A stretch of DNA of 53,694 nt from Methylobacter sp. GTDB taxonomy: Bacteria; Pseudomonadota; Gammaproteobacteria; Methylococcales; Methylomonadaceae. How positions within the stretch are numbered: position 1 is the first letter of the stretch; each line of letters begins with the position of its first letter. The DNA lies in the NCBI GenBank assembly GCA_026399025.1, contig JAPLRU010000051.1:1-53694 (forward strand), in the 5' to 3' direction. The translations under genes and the position numbers were made by a program. The notes beneath the pieces were generated by a model. That model was not told the origin of the DNA. It ran no database searches and saw only the letters and a list, made by a program, of their open reading frames with translations. Shown in pieces: positions 44,988 through 53,569 of this stretch.

Positions 44988-45785
44988 ATGGCACATACTC
45001 CGCGCAAACGCTTCGGTCAGAATTTTCTTCATGATTACAGCATTATTTACTCTATCATCTCCAGCATTCAGGCCAAGCCGAATCAGCACTGGGTTGAGAT
45101 CGGGCCGGGGCAGGGCGCATTGACCGAGCCTTTATTAAACCAAGGCCTGCGCTTGGACGTGGTCGAACTGGACCGCGATTTGGTGGTTTTGCTGAAGCAA
45201 AAATTCAAGCAATACGCTAACCTGCAAATTCACAGCGCCGATGCGTTAAGGTTCGATTTTTCGGCGCTGGCCGACGGGGACGAAAAACTGCGTATCATCG
45301 GCAATCTGCCCTATAACATTTCCACGCCGTTGATGTTCCATTTGCTCGATAACGCCTATTGCATTGAAGACATGCATTTCATGCTGCAAAAGGAAGTGGT
45401 TGACCGGATTTGCGCGGCTCCGGGCAGCAAAAAATACGGCAGATTGAGCGTGATGATGCAATATTATTGCGCCGCCGAATTGTTATTCGAAGTGCCGCCG
45501 GAAAGCTTCGATCCGGCCCCGCAAGTGATGTCGGCTATCGTCAGGCTGGTGCCGCACAGGCAGCCGCCGGTTGCGGTTAACGAGGTGAGTAAACTTAACC
45601 GGGTAGTCACTCAGGCGTTTTCGCAACGGCGCAAAACCTTGAGAAATTCGCTGAAAAAACTGATAGCGGAAGAAGATATTGTGGCCCTGAATATCGATCC
45701 GACGCTGAGGGCGGAAAATATATCGTTGGCTGAGTTTGCCAGTTTGAGCAATCTGTTGCAGGAGGAGACGGCGCTTTTGTTATGA
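44988..45785 (+). CDS. rsmA: 16S rRNA dimethyladenosine transferase
   Basis: A 265-residue methyltransferase. It has RKRFGQNFLHD near 5-15, the SAM motif VEIGPGQGALTEPL near 35-48 and catalytic NLPYNISTPL near 105-114, and the C-terminal domain FSQRRKTLRNSLKKL. It dimethylates A1518 and A1519 of 16S rRNA. Length is normal. It is coupled to pdxA with one base between the genes. Confidence 0.97.
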   Translation: MAHTPRKRFGQNFLHDYSIIYSIISSIQAKPNQHWVEIGPGQGALTEPLLNQGLRLDVVELDRDLVVLLKQKFKQYANLQIHSADALRFDFSALADGDEKLRIIGNLPYNISTPLMFHLLDNAYCIEDMHFMLQKEVVDRICAAPGSKKYGRLSVMMQYYCAAELLFEVPPESFDPAPQVMSAIVRLVPHRQPPVAVNEVSKLNRVVTQAFSQRRKTLRNSLKKLIAEEDIVALNIDPTLRAENISLAEFASLSNLLQEETALLL

Positions 45786-45872
45786 GTTTTAATAAAGGGC
45801 TGGAGAGCCGGGTACACGGCCATAAGGGATGCCGCAAATCTAAAAATCACATCACTATTCAGCGAAAAAAGA

Positions 45873-45981
45873 AATGGAACACGGATGACACGGATTAAAC
45901 GGATACTCACTGATTAAGAGCATGGATATAGTTTAAAAAATCCGTGTACATCTGTTCCATCCGCGTCATCCGTGTTCCATT
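45873..45981. repeat. Inverted repeat with AACACGGATGACACGG arms
   Basis: Outer arms AATGGAACACGGATGACACG and its near-complement CGCGTCATCCGTGTTCCATT. Inner parts include AAACGGATA and ATCCGTGTACATCTGTTCC. It is an independent repeat family from the CACGAAGG elements and resembles the degraded stretch at 14490-14600. Confidence 0.85.
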
Positions 45982-46004
45982 ATAGAGCCCGTAGTTAATA
46001 TAGC

Positions 46005-46170
46005 GACATTTGCTCCTTCTCCCTCAGGGAGAAGGTTGGGATGAGGGGATATAAATAACTTTTTCCTTATTTTAGATCCCCCTCGGCAACTGCTCCCTGC
46101 GTTGCTCTACCTCCTGCATCCATGCAAGTCGTCACCCAACCCTCTCCCGCTGGAGAGGGCTTTACGTCGC
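46005..46170. repeat. Cluster of short dispersed repeats after rsmA
   Basis: First a CCTTCTCCCTCAGGGAGAAGG palindrome with GTTGGGATGAGG, then the mini-repeat CTACCTCCTGCATCCATGCA (inverse of the insert in copies 2 and 3), then CAACCCTCTCCCGCTGGAG with its hairpin. This fills the 45786-46232 gap, which has no gene. Confidence 0.75.
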
Positions 46171-46232
46171 TTTATCAACTAAGGTATCTATAATCATTTC
46201 CAGCATACAAAAATAACAGCTTCAGCAAAACG

Positions 46233-48356
46233 CTACCAGCCGCTTTCCCTGATCACTATCGCCACCGCCGAACGCATCACGCGCCCGGCCAGACTTTCCG
46301 GCGGCGTATTCAGCGCCAGTCTGCCGCGCACGGTAATGGGGAGCGTTGATGAAGCATTTTCGGTTTTCAGCAGCAAGCGGTAAACCCCTTGCTCGGGAAT
46401 CAAGTGATGCTGCCCGTCTTCGCGTACCGCAATGGCTCCGCCGTAGCGTGAGGACAACTCCGCCAGCGCCAATTGACGGCTGCCGGTTCGGTCAATGCCG
46501 ATGACCTGCACCGGAAATTCCGGAAAATCACCGCCATCCGGATAAAAACGGCCCTTTGCGCCCGGTTGTAAACGTTCCAGGTCGGCCTCTTCCGCATAAG
46601 CGATCACTTGCATAGCGGTACTGACCACAGTCCCCAATGCTTCGTCCTTGGCCAACCATTCGCCGGGCCTTAAGGTCTCTGCCAAATCCCGGACCCGGCC
46701 TTTGAAGGTGGCGCGTAAAGTAAGCCGTTCATGCGCGGCACGCAGGCCTTCCAGTTGCGCCAAGGTTGATTGCAACGCTTCCATATCCATCGGATTATGC
46801 CGTGCCAAAGCCAGTTCCAGACTTTGCGCTTCCAATTGTTGGCTGAGTTCGGCCCAATGCCGTTCGGCGGCGGCAATCCGAAAATCAAGGTCGGGCGACG
46901 TCAGTTCCGCCAGGATCTGACCGGCCTCGACGATATCGCCTTCCTGTATCAGCACCCGTTTAACCTGTGCCGGTTCGGTGCTGTACAAGGTGAACTCCGC
47001 TTCGGCACGCAGTAATCCGGGAATCAGCAAATGCGCCTGCCAAGGGATGAACAACACGGCCAAGGCGATAAGGGGCAGCAGCCAAGCGGGACAAGGACGC
47101 AAGGGTAATGAATAAGTGCTGAAGAGTTTTCGCCAAGCGATAATTTCTTTAATCATGGGCCGCAGTATAAACCAGATAATTTCAACGGCGAACAGCCCTA
47201 GACCTAAGGCCTTAAAGAAAAAATGGTAAACCGTCCAAGCGATGCCGGTAAACAGCAGTAAGCGATAAATCCAGGTCGCATAAGCATAAACGATCAGTAA
47301 ACGGTGGCGATCTTTCGGCCAAACCTCAGGCGGCGATAAATTGAAGCGAAACAGGCTTTCCCGCAGATGCCAGCGCGCTAAAGCGAACGAGCGGTCTTGC
47401 AGGTTGGCAATATCGAGAGCGTCGGCAAATAAATAATAGCCGTCAAAGCGCATGAACGGGTTGAGATTAATCGCCAGCGTAATCAGCCAAGTCGCGCTGG
47501 ACAATACATAAACGCCGCTACGCAACGCTCCGTCCGGCAGCACCGCCCATAACAAGGTCGCAACAGCGGCCAGCGCCAATTCGGCAAGCATCCCGGCGCC
47601 ATCGATAAGCAAGCGCTGCCGACGATTCGGCAGACGCCAGGCATCGGTTACGTCGGTCCACAACACCGGAAAACCCAACATCAACGCAAAACCCATGGTC
47701 GGCACCCGGCAGCCGAAATGGCTGGCCGCGAAAGCGTGTCCCAACTCATGAACCACTTTGGATAAAGACAGCATGACAGCCGTGGTCAGCATGCCTTCCG
47801 GCGTCACTACATATAAAAAACTGTGGCTGAATGTGCTCCACTGCTGGGCCACTAAATAGCCCGCCAAGATGACAATGACCAGCAAAAACACCGCAAAGCG
47901 GCGCTGGAACATCCAATTGATTGAAGGTAAGGTCCGCTTTAAAAAAGCATCCGGGCGCAACAGCGGAATGCGCATAAACAGGTAGTTATGTAACAACCAG
48001 AGCCAAAAACCGGTCTCTGACGCTTTTTTCAGCTGGGCCAAACGCTTGCCGGCTTCCGCACCGCGCGGCTTGGCTAACTGGTGGGTATCAAGAAAATCGG
48101 CGAACGCCTCGATTTCAGGCGCTTGCACATGCACAGGCGTAGTCTGCTCAATCGCCTCCGCGATGCGTTCCGGATCGGCCAACGACCAATGCTGTAAACA
48201 TTCGAATTCCAGCCGGCCCAGCCGGTAATACTTATGTGCGGCCGGATCGTGCAAAGTCCAGGTCGGTGCGCCGTCTTGCGCTCTAGGCCCCGGATAAAGC
48301 GCCAAATCTTCCCGCAATACCGGCCATTCGATTTTTTCCGTTACCACGACAACCAT
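46233..48356 (-). CDS. PqqD-like / M50 peptidase-like / HlyD adaptor fusion membrane protein
   Basis: A 707-residue protein in three parts. Residues 1-100 resemble a PqqD-type peptide-binding domain (HKYYRLGRLEFECLQHW). Residues about 150-410 form a polytopic M50 site-2-protease-like domain with zinc motif KVVHELGHAFAASHFG near 198-213 and the late ligand in NLNPFMRFDGYY near 298. Residues about 440-707 are a HlyD/biotinyl-lipoyl adaptor with a coiled coil (RHWAELSQQLEAQ). The start overlaps the previous gene by 16 bases. Such fusions occur in export systems for peptides or large adhesins. Cleavage activity is likely but the substrate is unknown. Confidence 0.8.
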   Translation of the reverse strand: MVVVVTEKIEWPVLREDLALYPGPRAQDGAPTWTLHDPAAHKYYRLGRLEFECLQHWSLADPERIAEAIEQTTPVHVQAPEIEAFADFLDTHQLAKPRGAEAGKRLAQLKKASETGFWLWLLHNYLFMRIPLLRPDAFLKRTLPSINWMFQRRFAVFLLVIVILAGYLVAQQWSTFSHSFLYVVTPEGMLTTAVMLSLSKVVHELGHAFAASHFGCRVPTMGFALMLGFPVLWTDVTDAWRLPNRRQRLLIDGAGMLAELALAAVATLLWAVLPDGALRSGVYVLSSATWLITLAINLNPFMRFDGYYLFADALDIANLQDRSFALARWHLRESLFRFNLSPPEVWPKDRHRLLIVYAYATWIYRLLLFTGIAWTVYHFFFKALGLGLFAVEIIWFILRPMIKEIIAWRKLFSTYSLPLRPCPAWLLPLIALAVLFIPWQAHLLIPGLLRAEAEFTLYSTEPAQVKRVLIQEGDIVEAGQILAELTSPDLDFRIAAAERHWAELSQQLEAQSLELALARHNPMDMEALQSTLAQLEGLRAAHERLTLRATFKGRVRDLAETLRPGEWLAKDEALGTVVSTAMQVIAYAEEADLERLQPGAKGRFYPDGGDFPEFPVQVIGIDRTGSRQLALAELSSRYGGAIAVREDGQHHLIPEQGVYRLLLKTENASSTLPITVRGRLALNTPPESLAGRVMRSAVAIVIRESGW

Positions 48357-49681
48357 AATTGTGCGGTGCGCAAAGGTTTACGCAACAGCCATAATAAAAA
48401 AGGCCGCCGTGTCCCGTAAAGCTTGGCGGTGCCGTGATAACCCAAGCGCGGCAGTTGGGCGCTATCGCTAAACTCGGCCTTGAGCCGGTAAGCCATTACT
48501 TCAGCCGGGGTCGGACTGGTGCGGTAACTGAAATAAGTCAGATGGGCCTGTAACGGACGATGCGGCGTCACGTTAGAAAAAAACAGCACCTCGCTGCCCG
48601 CTTCCAGCCTTATTAAATCCTCCATCGGTAGGCGAATTTCCAACTCGACCGCTTGCGGATTGGCCACGGCCAGAATTTTTTCGCCCTGCGTAACCGGACG
48701 GCCGAGCCAATCGTTCGGGTCGTCGAATACGGTGACGCCGTCCTGGTTGGCGGTGACGGTGCAGCGTTCCAACAGACTGCGCACATAATCGACCTCGGCC
48801 GCCTGTTGGTCCCATTTACTCTTTAAACCGGCCAACTTGGCTTTCGCGGCAGGGTCCAGCAGCGCTTGCTGGGTAGCTTGCAGGTATTCGGTTTGAGCAA
48901 TATCGCGGGTTTCCTGGGCCACTTTAAGACGGCTTTGCAATTGGGTCATATCCAGCGAAAACAGCTTTTGCCCAGCTTTTACCTGTTCATTCGGTTGCAC
49001 ATAAAAATATTCCACCACGCCTTCCAGCGGCGCACGCACCATATTCGGCTGATGTGCGATGACTTCCGCCTCGGCCAGCACCGATTGCCGAATCGGGAAA
49101 AAAGCCGCCGCCAACACCAGCGCGCCGATAACCAGCTGACGCTTGTGTCCGCGAACCTGCTGCCGCCAAGGTTTAGCCGGTTTGGCGGCTTCGGACAAGG
49201 CCAGCGCGTAACCGTAGGTTTCGGTCAGGTAAGAGAGTAAATGGATCTCCGCCTCGTTCCAGGGCGTATCTCTAAAAAACGCCAGCACATGAGTACCTCC
49301 GGAAGGCGCGGGTAAGGGCACCCACAGGCCGAATTCGGGCGCCCAATCCGGCCAGTCCCGAGCAAGTTCCGGCGGCAGGTCGCCGGCATCGAAAGCCGTG
49401 ATTAATTCGGCACGCGGATCGTCGGAGAAAGCCTGCAACATCGGCATTAACCAAAGCGCATAAGGACTGTTTTTGTCCAAACTCGCGACGCCGGAGGCTG
49501 CGACCAATCGGGCCGGTTCCTTACGCCAAAGCACAGCTTGCCGATAAGGAAACAGCTCGCTGCTCTCGTTGACCATGACGTAAGGCAATTCCTCAGCCGG
49601 AGCCAGCCGCGCGCGCGACTCCAGTTGCAGTAATAAGGTGAGTCTTAGCAGATGATGACCGGGATAGGGATGTTCGTTCAC
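48341..49681 (-). CDS. HlyD-family adaptor with N-terminal GAF-like domain
   Basis: A 446-residue protein. Residues 30-160 look like a GAF-type fold (YVMVNESSELFPYRQAVLWR, FGLWVPLPAPSGGTHVLAFF). A single membrane span follows at about 181-198 (LVIGALVLAAAFF). Then comes the HlyD adaptor: a lipoyl half (MVRAPLEGVVEYFYVQPNE), a coiled coil around 255-300, and a beta-barrel end. The start is GTG in a GTGA overlap with the upstream gene. A sensor-like cytoplasmic domain on an adaptor is unusual. Confidence 0.75.
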   Translation of the reverse strand: MNEHPYPGHHLLRLTLLLQLESRARLAPAEELPYVMVNESSELFPYRQAVLWRKEPARLVAASGVASLDKNSPYALWLMPMLQAFSDDPRAELITAFDAGDLPPELARDWPDWAPEFGLWVPLPAPSGGTHVLAFFRDTPWNEAEIHLLSYLTETYGYALALSEAAKPAKPWRQQVRGHKRQLVIGALVLAAAFFPIRQSVLAEAEVIAHQPNMVRAPLEGVVEYFYVQPNEQVKAGQKLFSLDMTQLQSRLKVAQETRDIAQTEYLQATQQALLDPAAKAKLAGLKSKWDQQAAEVDYVRSLLERCTVTANQDGVTVFDDPNDWLGRPVTQGEKILAVANPQAVELEIRLPMEDLIRLEAGSEVLFFSNVTPHRPLQAHLTYFSYRTSPTPAEVMAYRLKAEFSDSAQLPRLGYHGTAKLYGTRRPFLLWLLRKPLRTAQLWLSW

Positions 49682-50412
49682 GGGTTGGTTACAAACTCAA
49701 TAGCGCCGCTCATGCCGGGCAACAGCTCGTCGGCTTTGTCAATAATACGTCCGTAGACTTTGATGGTTTGGCTGACCGGATCGACCTTGCCGCCGATCCG
49801 GGTTATCTCAGCCTGATAAGACTTGGCGACCTCATCCAGCGTAACGCGAAAGCGCTTGCCGGTAGTCAAATTGGGCATGGATCGGGACGGCGCCATGAAT
49901 TCAACTTCCAGGTCTTTGTCGTCAAGAATTTCCAGCAGCGGATCGCCGGGACGTACCGATTGATAAGGACGGGCGATAACTTCCGCGACTTTGCCCGCGA
50001 ACGGCGCATGGATTACGCAACGATCCAGCATGGCTTGGGTGATGCGCACATCGGCGTTGGCTTCTTCGGCCTCGGCTTTAGACACCGCAAGTTCCAAAGC
50101 GCCGATTGAACGCCGGGCTTCCAGTTGCTGATTGACTTCGTAGGTTTTCAGTTTTTTCCCGAGCGTCGCTTGGCTTTTAGTTAATTGCGCTTCCTCAAGA
50201 TTACAGTGAAAACCCACCAGAACCTGTCCCGCCGCAAAACGTTCGCCGTCATGCAGTTTAAGTTGGCTGATTCTGGCGCTTATTTCGCTGGAAATCAGCG
50301 TGCTTTGCCGCGCTTTCAGTTGCGCGCGCAGATGCAGGTCGGTCGGGTTTGAGGGCGGTTCAGCCAACACCGGAATCGGCGTCAACATTAACAACAGAAC
50401 TAATCGCTTCAT
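49678..50412 (-). CDS. Periplasmic HlyD/RND-type adaptor protein
   Basis: A 244-residue protein. A signal peptide (MKRLVLLLMLTPIPVLA) spans about residues 1-17. The lipoyl halves are ISARISQLKLHDGERFAAG and VIHAPFAGKVAEVIARPYQS, separated by a short coiled coil near 80-120, followed by a beta-barrel (VEFMAPSRSMPNL). Start ATG 50412 is chosen so that the basic residues open the signal peptide; a TTG nine bases upstream is possible. It is the first gene of the three-gene adaptor operon and would bridge to an outer-membrane channel not seen here. Confidence 0.8.
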   Translation of the reverse strand: MKRLVLLLMLTPIPVLAEPPSNPTDLHLRAQLKARQSTLISSEISARISQLKLHDGERFAAGQVLVGFHCNLEEAQLTKSQATLGKKLKTYEVNQQLEARRSIGALELAVSKAEAEEANADVRITQAMLDRCVIHAPFAGKVAEVIARPYQSVRPGDPLLEILDDKDLEVEFMAPSRSMPNLTTGKRFRVTLDEVAKSYQAEITRIGGKVDPVSQTIKVYGRIIDKADELLPGMSGAIEFVTNP

Positions 50413-50572
50413 TGATAACAAATAAATTTAAGATTTTAAGGGCTTGCACTACGAAGGCACGAAGGCTATAGAAACTAAACTTGGTGTCTTTGTGGTGCAT
50501 TAAGAGATTTACGCTCGTTCCAAAGCGCCTGCTTGGGTATGCACTAAAGAAAGCAACTTAGATATAGTTCCC

Positions 50573-50843
50573 ACGCTCCGGAGACTGTGAAAGTATTCGT
50601 TTTAGAACAAAAGCAAAAGCACTCACCACGAAGACACGAAGGACACGAAGTTTTCAATACACTGAATTAAATGATTATTTTTCCTTCGTGCTCTTCGTGC
50701 CTTCGTGGTGAAGAGTTTTTTAAACCGATTTTGATAATACTTTCACAGTCTCTCCGGCGTGGGAATTCAGTTCGCAACGCTCCAGCGTTGCGGGACGCTG
50801 GAGCGTCTACCACTGCATTCCCACGCCGGAGCGTGGGAACGAT
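50573..50843. repeat. Nested palindromic repeat, copy 4, extended
   Basis: Left arm ATAGTTCCCACGCTCCGGAG, inner CACGAAGACACGAAGGACAC and CTTCGTGCCTTCGTGG, then right arm. An extra tail follows with hairpin CAACGCTCCAGCGTTG, then GACGCTGGAGCGTC, and a further arm GCCGGAGCGTGGGAACGAT. A lone half-arm stands at 50886-50905. This copy has no 46-base insert. The 50422-50929 gap otherwise contains only a diverged CACGAAGG fragment near 50446-50500. Confidence 0.85.
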
Positions 50844-50929
50844 GAAAATGGCGATGTACCGCAGCACATATGTATAAAGATGAGCGCCCGAGCGTGGGAA
50901 CGATAGCTGCGCCGGCGCTAGCTTAGCGC

Positions 50930-51613
50930 CTACGGCTTATACGCATCGCTATCGATATAAATGTCGATAGGATGTTCCGGAACAATCATCGCAACCGGCA
51001 AATCCTGACCTGAACGCCACTGCTTGACGGCTTCCTGTTTATTCGCGCCGGTGATCAAAAAGATCAGTTCACGGGTATTGCTTAAGGCTTTGGCGCTGAT
51101 CGAAACCCGCTCCGGCGGCGGTTTCGGCGAATTATAAACCGCATGCACCAGTTCGTCTTGCGGATGCCGATGGACGGGAAACAAGCTCGCAGTATGGCCG
51201 TCCTCGCCCATGCCCAGCAAAACCATATCGAATTGTCCGGCCTCGGCGATGATGGGCCTATAGCTTTCGGCTGCTTTTTCCGGACCAAGTTCGGCGGGCA
51301 TGGTAAATATCTGATTTGCCGGAATAGCCACTTTTTGCAACAAAACCTCTGTTGCCATGAAACTGTTCCGGTCTTGATGATCGACGGGCAGACAACGCTC
51401 ATCGCCATAATAAATAATCCAGTTAGCCCAATCCGCAACAGACTCGGCTAGCAATCGATAGACTTTTTCCGGGGTGCCGCCGCCGGCGAGCACCAGCTTG
51501 AATTTGCCGCGTTCCGAAATAGCCGATGTTGCGGTATTAAGAATATGTTGGCTGGCCGCATCTGCAACCAGTTCTGCGTTTTCCAGATAATGCCAGCGGC
51601 TGTTGTTTTGCAT
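50930..51613 (-). CDS. pgl: 6-phosphogluconolactonase
   Basis: A 227-residue enzyme of the DevB/SOL type. Motifs are LVLAGGGTPEKVYRLL near 38-53, YGDERCLPVDHQDRNSFMA near 70-88, and LLGMGEDGHTASLFP near 130-144 with the catalytic GxDGH histidine. It opens 6-phosphogluconolactone made by Zwf. It begins directly after zwf (next base after the stop), so the pair is one operon. It supplies the oxidative pentose phosphate or Entner-Doudoroff route. Confidence 0.93.
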   Translation of the reverse strand: MQNNSRWHYLENAELVADAASQHILNTATSAISERGKFKLVLAGGGTPEKVYRLLAESVADWANWIIYYGDERCLPVDHQDRNSFMATEVLLQKVAIPANQIFTMPAELGPEKAAESYRPIIAEAGQFDMVLLGMGEDGHTASLFPVHRHPQDELVHAVYNSPKPPPERVSISAKALSNTRELIFLITGANKQEAVKQWRSGQDLPVAMIVPEHPIDIYIDSDAYKP

Positions 51614-53101
51614 TTAGTTACACTCCGGGGTTAATGAGCTGCGCCAGGATTGGCTTTCTTTATCGAATAAGCGGCGGCTGTCTTCCGGTCCCCACGAACC
51701 GGCCGGATAGGTGACGATATAGTCACGCTCGATGGCCCAGGTTTGCAGGATCGGATCGACGATGCGCCATGCGTATTCTACTTCATCGAAGCGCAAAAAT
51801 AACGAGCGGTCGCCTTTTAACACGTCCAGCAATAAGTCTTCGTAAGCGTCGATGGCCTTTTCATTCTGCTGAAGAAAACTGGCGTCCAAACTACTGGTGC
51901 GAGTGCGCATTTCCAGGCCGGGTTCTTTTACCGTCATTTCAATACGGATGCATTCTTCCGGCTGTATGCCCAGCAGCACCCAGTTAGGGTTCATGCATTG
52001 CACCTGAGTACCGTGGAAAAACTGCAACGGCGGATGCCGAAAACAAATCGAAATCACCGATTGCGCCTTGGCCATGCGCTTGCCGGTGCGCAAGTAAAAC
52101 GGCACACCGCGCCAGCGCCAGTTGTCGATATACAGTTTTAGCGCGGCATAGGTTTCGGTGATGCTGTTGGCCGGAATACCGTCTTCTTGCAAATAGCCGT
52201 TGATTTGTTCGCCGCCGACGCGGCCTTTGCCGTATTGAGCGCGAAAGGCATGGCCGTGTACGGCTTCTCGGGGAATCGGACGGATCGATTTTAACACTTT
52301 GACTTTTTCGTCACGCAAGGATTCGGCTTCCATCGAAACCGGCGGCTCCATTGCGACCAATGTCAGCAATTGCAGCAAATGGCTTTGTAGCATGTCGCGC
52401 ATCGCACCGGCCTTGTCATAGTAAGCGGCGCGGCTGCCTATGCCGATGTCTTCGGAATGGGTAATCTGGATATGGTCGATATAATTGCGGTTCCATAGCG
52501 GCTCCAGCATTACATTGGCGAAACGGAACACCAACACGTTTTGCACCATGCCTTTACCCAGATAATGATCGATGCGGTAAATTTGATCTTCGGTTAAATA
52601 GCGGCTGATGCGTTTTTGCAAAGCCTGAGCGCTGTCCAGATCGTAACCGAACGGTTTTTCGATAATGACCCGCCGCCAGCCGTGTTCTTCATCGAATAAA
52701 TGGTTATTGCTTAACAGCTCCATGACCGTGCCGAAGTCCGAAGGACTTATCGAAAGATAAAACGCGATGTTTTTAGAAAATTGGCTTTCCCGGTTAAGCT
52801 TATCGGCCAATGCGCTATAACACTGCGCTTCCGTTATATCGCCTTGATGATAATACAGGCGTTCGCTAAAACGCTGAAACACGGTTTCATCGACATCGCC
52901 CGGCGCTTTAGCTTCAAGCATTTGCCTGACTTCCGCCTGCCATCTTGCCCGGTCCCAAGGTCTGCGGCCTATCGCCAGAATGCAAGTGCCTTCCGGCAGG
53001 CGATGGGCGGCGTCAAGACGATACAGCGCAGGCATTAATTTAATCCGGGACAGATTTCCGGTCGCGCCAAAAATGGTGTAGGTGCAGGGTTCGGCTTTCA
53101 T
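51614..53101 (-). CDS. zwf: Glucose-6-phosphate 1-dehydrogenase
   Basis: A 495-residue enzyme. The coenzyme motif is FGATGNLSRIKLMPALY near 9-25. The substrate motif is RIDHYLGKGMVQN near 175-187, where the usual KE after the glycine reads KG; the catalytic lysine and histidine are kept. It also has EKPFGYDL near 146 and YLRTGKRMA near 340. It makes 6-phosphogluconolactone and NAD(P)H. In RuMP-cycle methanotrophs this pair drives the oxidation branch of the cycle, which fits the suggested host. Gap 53102-53216 upstream shows no clear promoter. Confidence 0.95.
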   Translation of the reverse strand: MKAEPCTYTIFGATGNLSRIKLMPALYRLDAAHRLPEGTCILAIGRRPWDRARWQAEVRQMLEAKAPGDVDETVFQRFSERLYYHQGDITEAQCYSALADKLNRESQFSKNIAFYLSISPSDFGTVMELLSNNHLFDEEHGWRRVIIEKPFGYDLDSAQALQKRISRYLTEDQIYRIDHYLGKGMVQNVLVFRFANVMLEPLWNRNYIDHIQITHSEDIGIGSRAAYYDKAGAMRDMLQSHLLQLLTLVAMEPPVSMEAESLRDEKVKVLKSIRPIPREAVHGHAFRAQYGKGRVGGEQINGYLQEDGIPANSITETYAALKLYIDNWRWRGVPFYLRTGKRMAKAQSVISICFRHPPLQFFHGTQVQCMNPNWVLLGIQPEECIRIEMTVKEPGLEMRTRTSSLDASFLQQNEKAIDAYEDLLLDVLKGDRSLFLRFDEVEYAWRIVDPILQTWAIERDYIVTYPAGSWGPEDSRRLFDKESQSWRSSLTPECN

Positions 53102-53216
53102 CGGTAGTGCCTCGCTGTTAGTAGGGGGAGATCAGACCATTGCCGGCCATATTTGAAGAGGATACCGGGACTTTGGAAACCGGCGCAAGCAATTATAGTG
53201 TCCAGTTTTCAAGCTC

Positions 53217-53480
53217 TCATTCAGCATTAATAGAAAAAGTAAAAGATTCTCTAAACTCTTGCCTGTCCCGATTAAAAGTACCGGTGTAGTCTTCCAAATC
53301 AAACGACTTTGATTCTTTACGTTGCACCATTTTCTTCCATCTGGAAGCGCTCTTTTGCGATTGCTGCGCTTCTTGATTTTTAAGTGCTCTTCAAGCTCTT
53401 TGATGCGCTGTTGGATAAGGGCTTTGGGTAAACGGGAACGTTGATTAGCATTTGCATAGTGTCTTAACCGCTGGGTAGGT
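53217..53480 (-). pseudogene. Frameshifted small gene remnant, unknown function
   Basis: One frame reads RSRLPKALIQQRIKELEEHL with a coiled-coil look. At a run of five A the sense moves to another frame, which reads SASRWKKMVQRKESKSF and LEDYTGTFNRDRQEF to a TGA at 53217. I do not recognise it. No good start codon lies in the first frame. It is a likely decayed gene or part of a mobile element. Confidence 0.3.
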
Positions 53481-53569
53481 GGTTATCGGTTGGGGTAGGG
53501 TTAAATTCCCATTTATGGACGTGTAATATTTTAGTCGAATTACTAAAGAAAAAGGTAACTACTCGCCCC

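Noticed and set aside
50671..50877. Open frames within the palindromic repeats (also 4988-5200 and 43418-43697)
   Set aside because: They simply translate the repeat units; the same peptides recur wherever the repeat does, and there is no start context.
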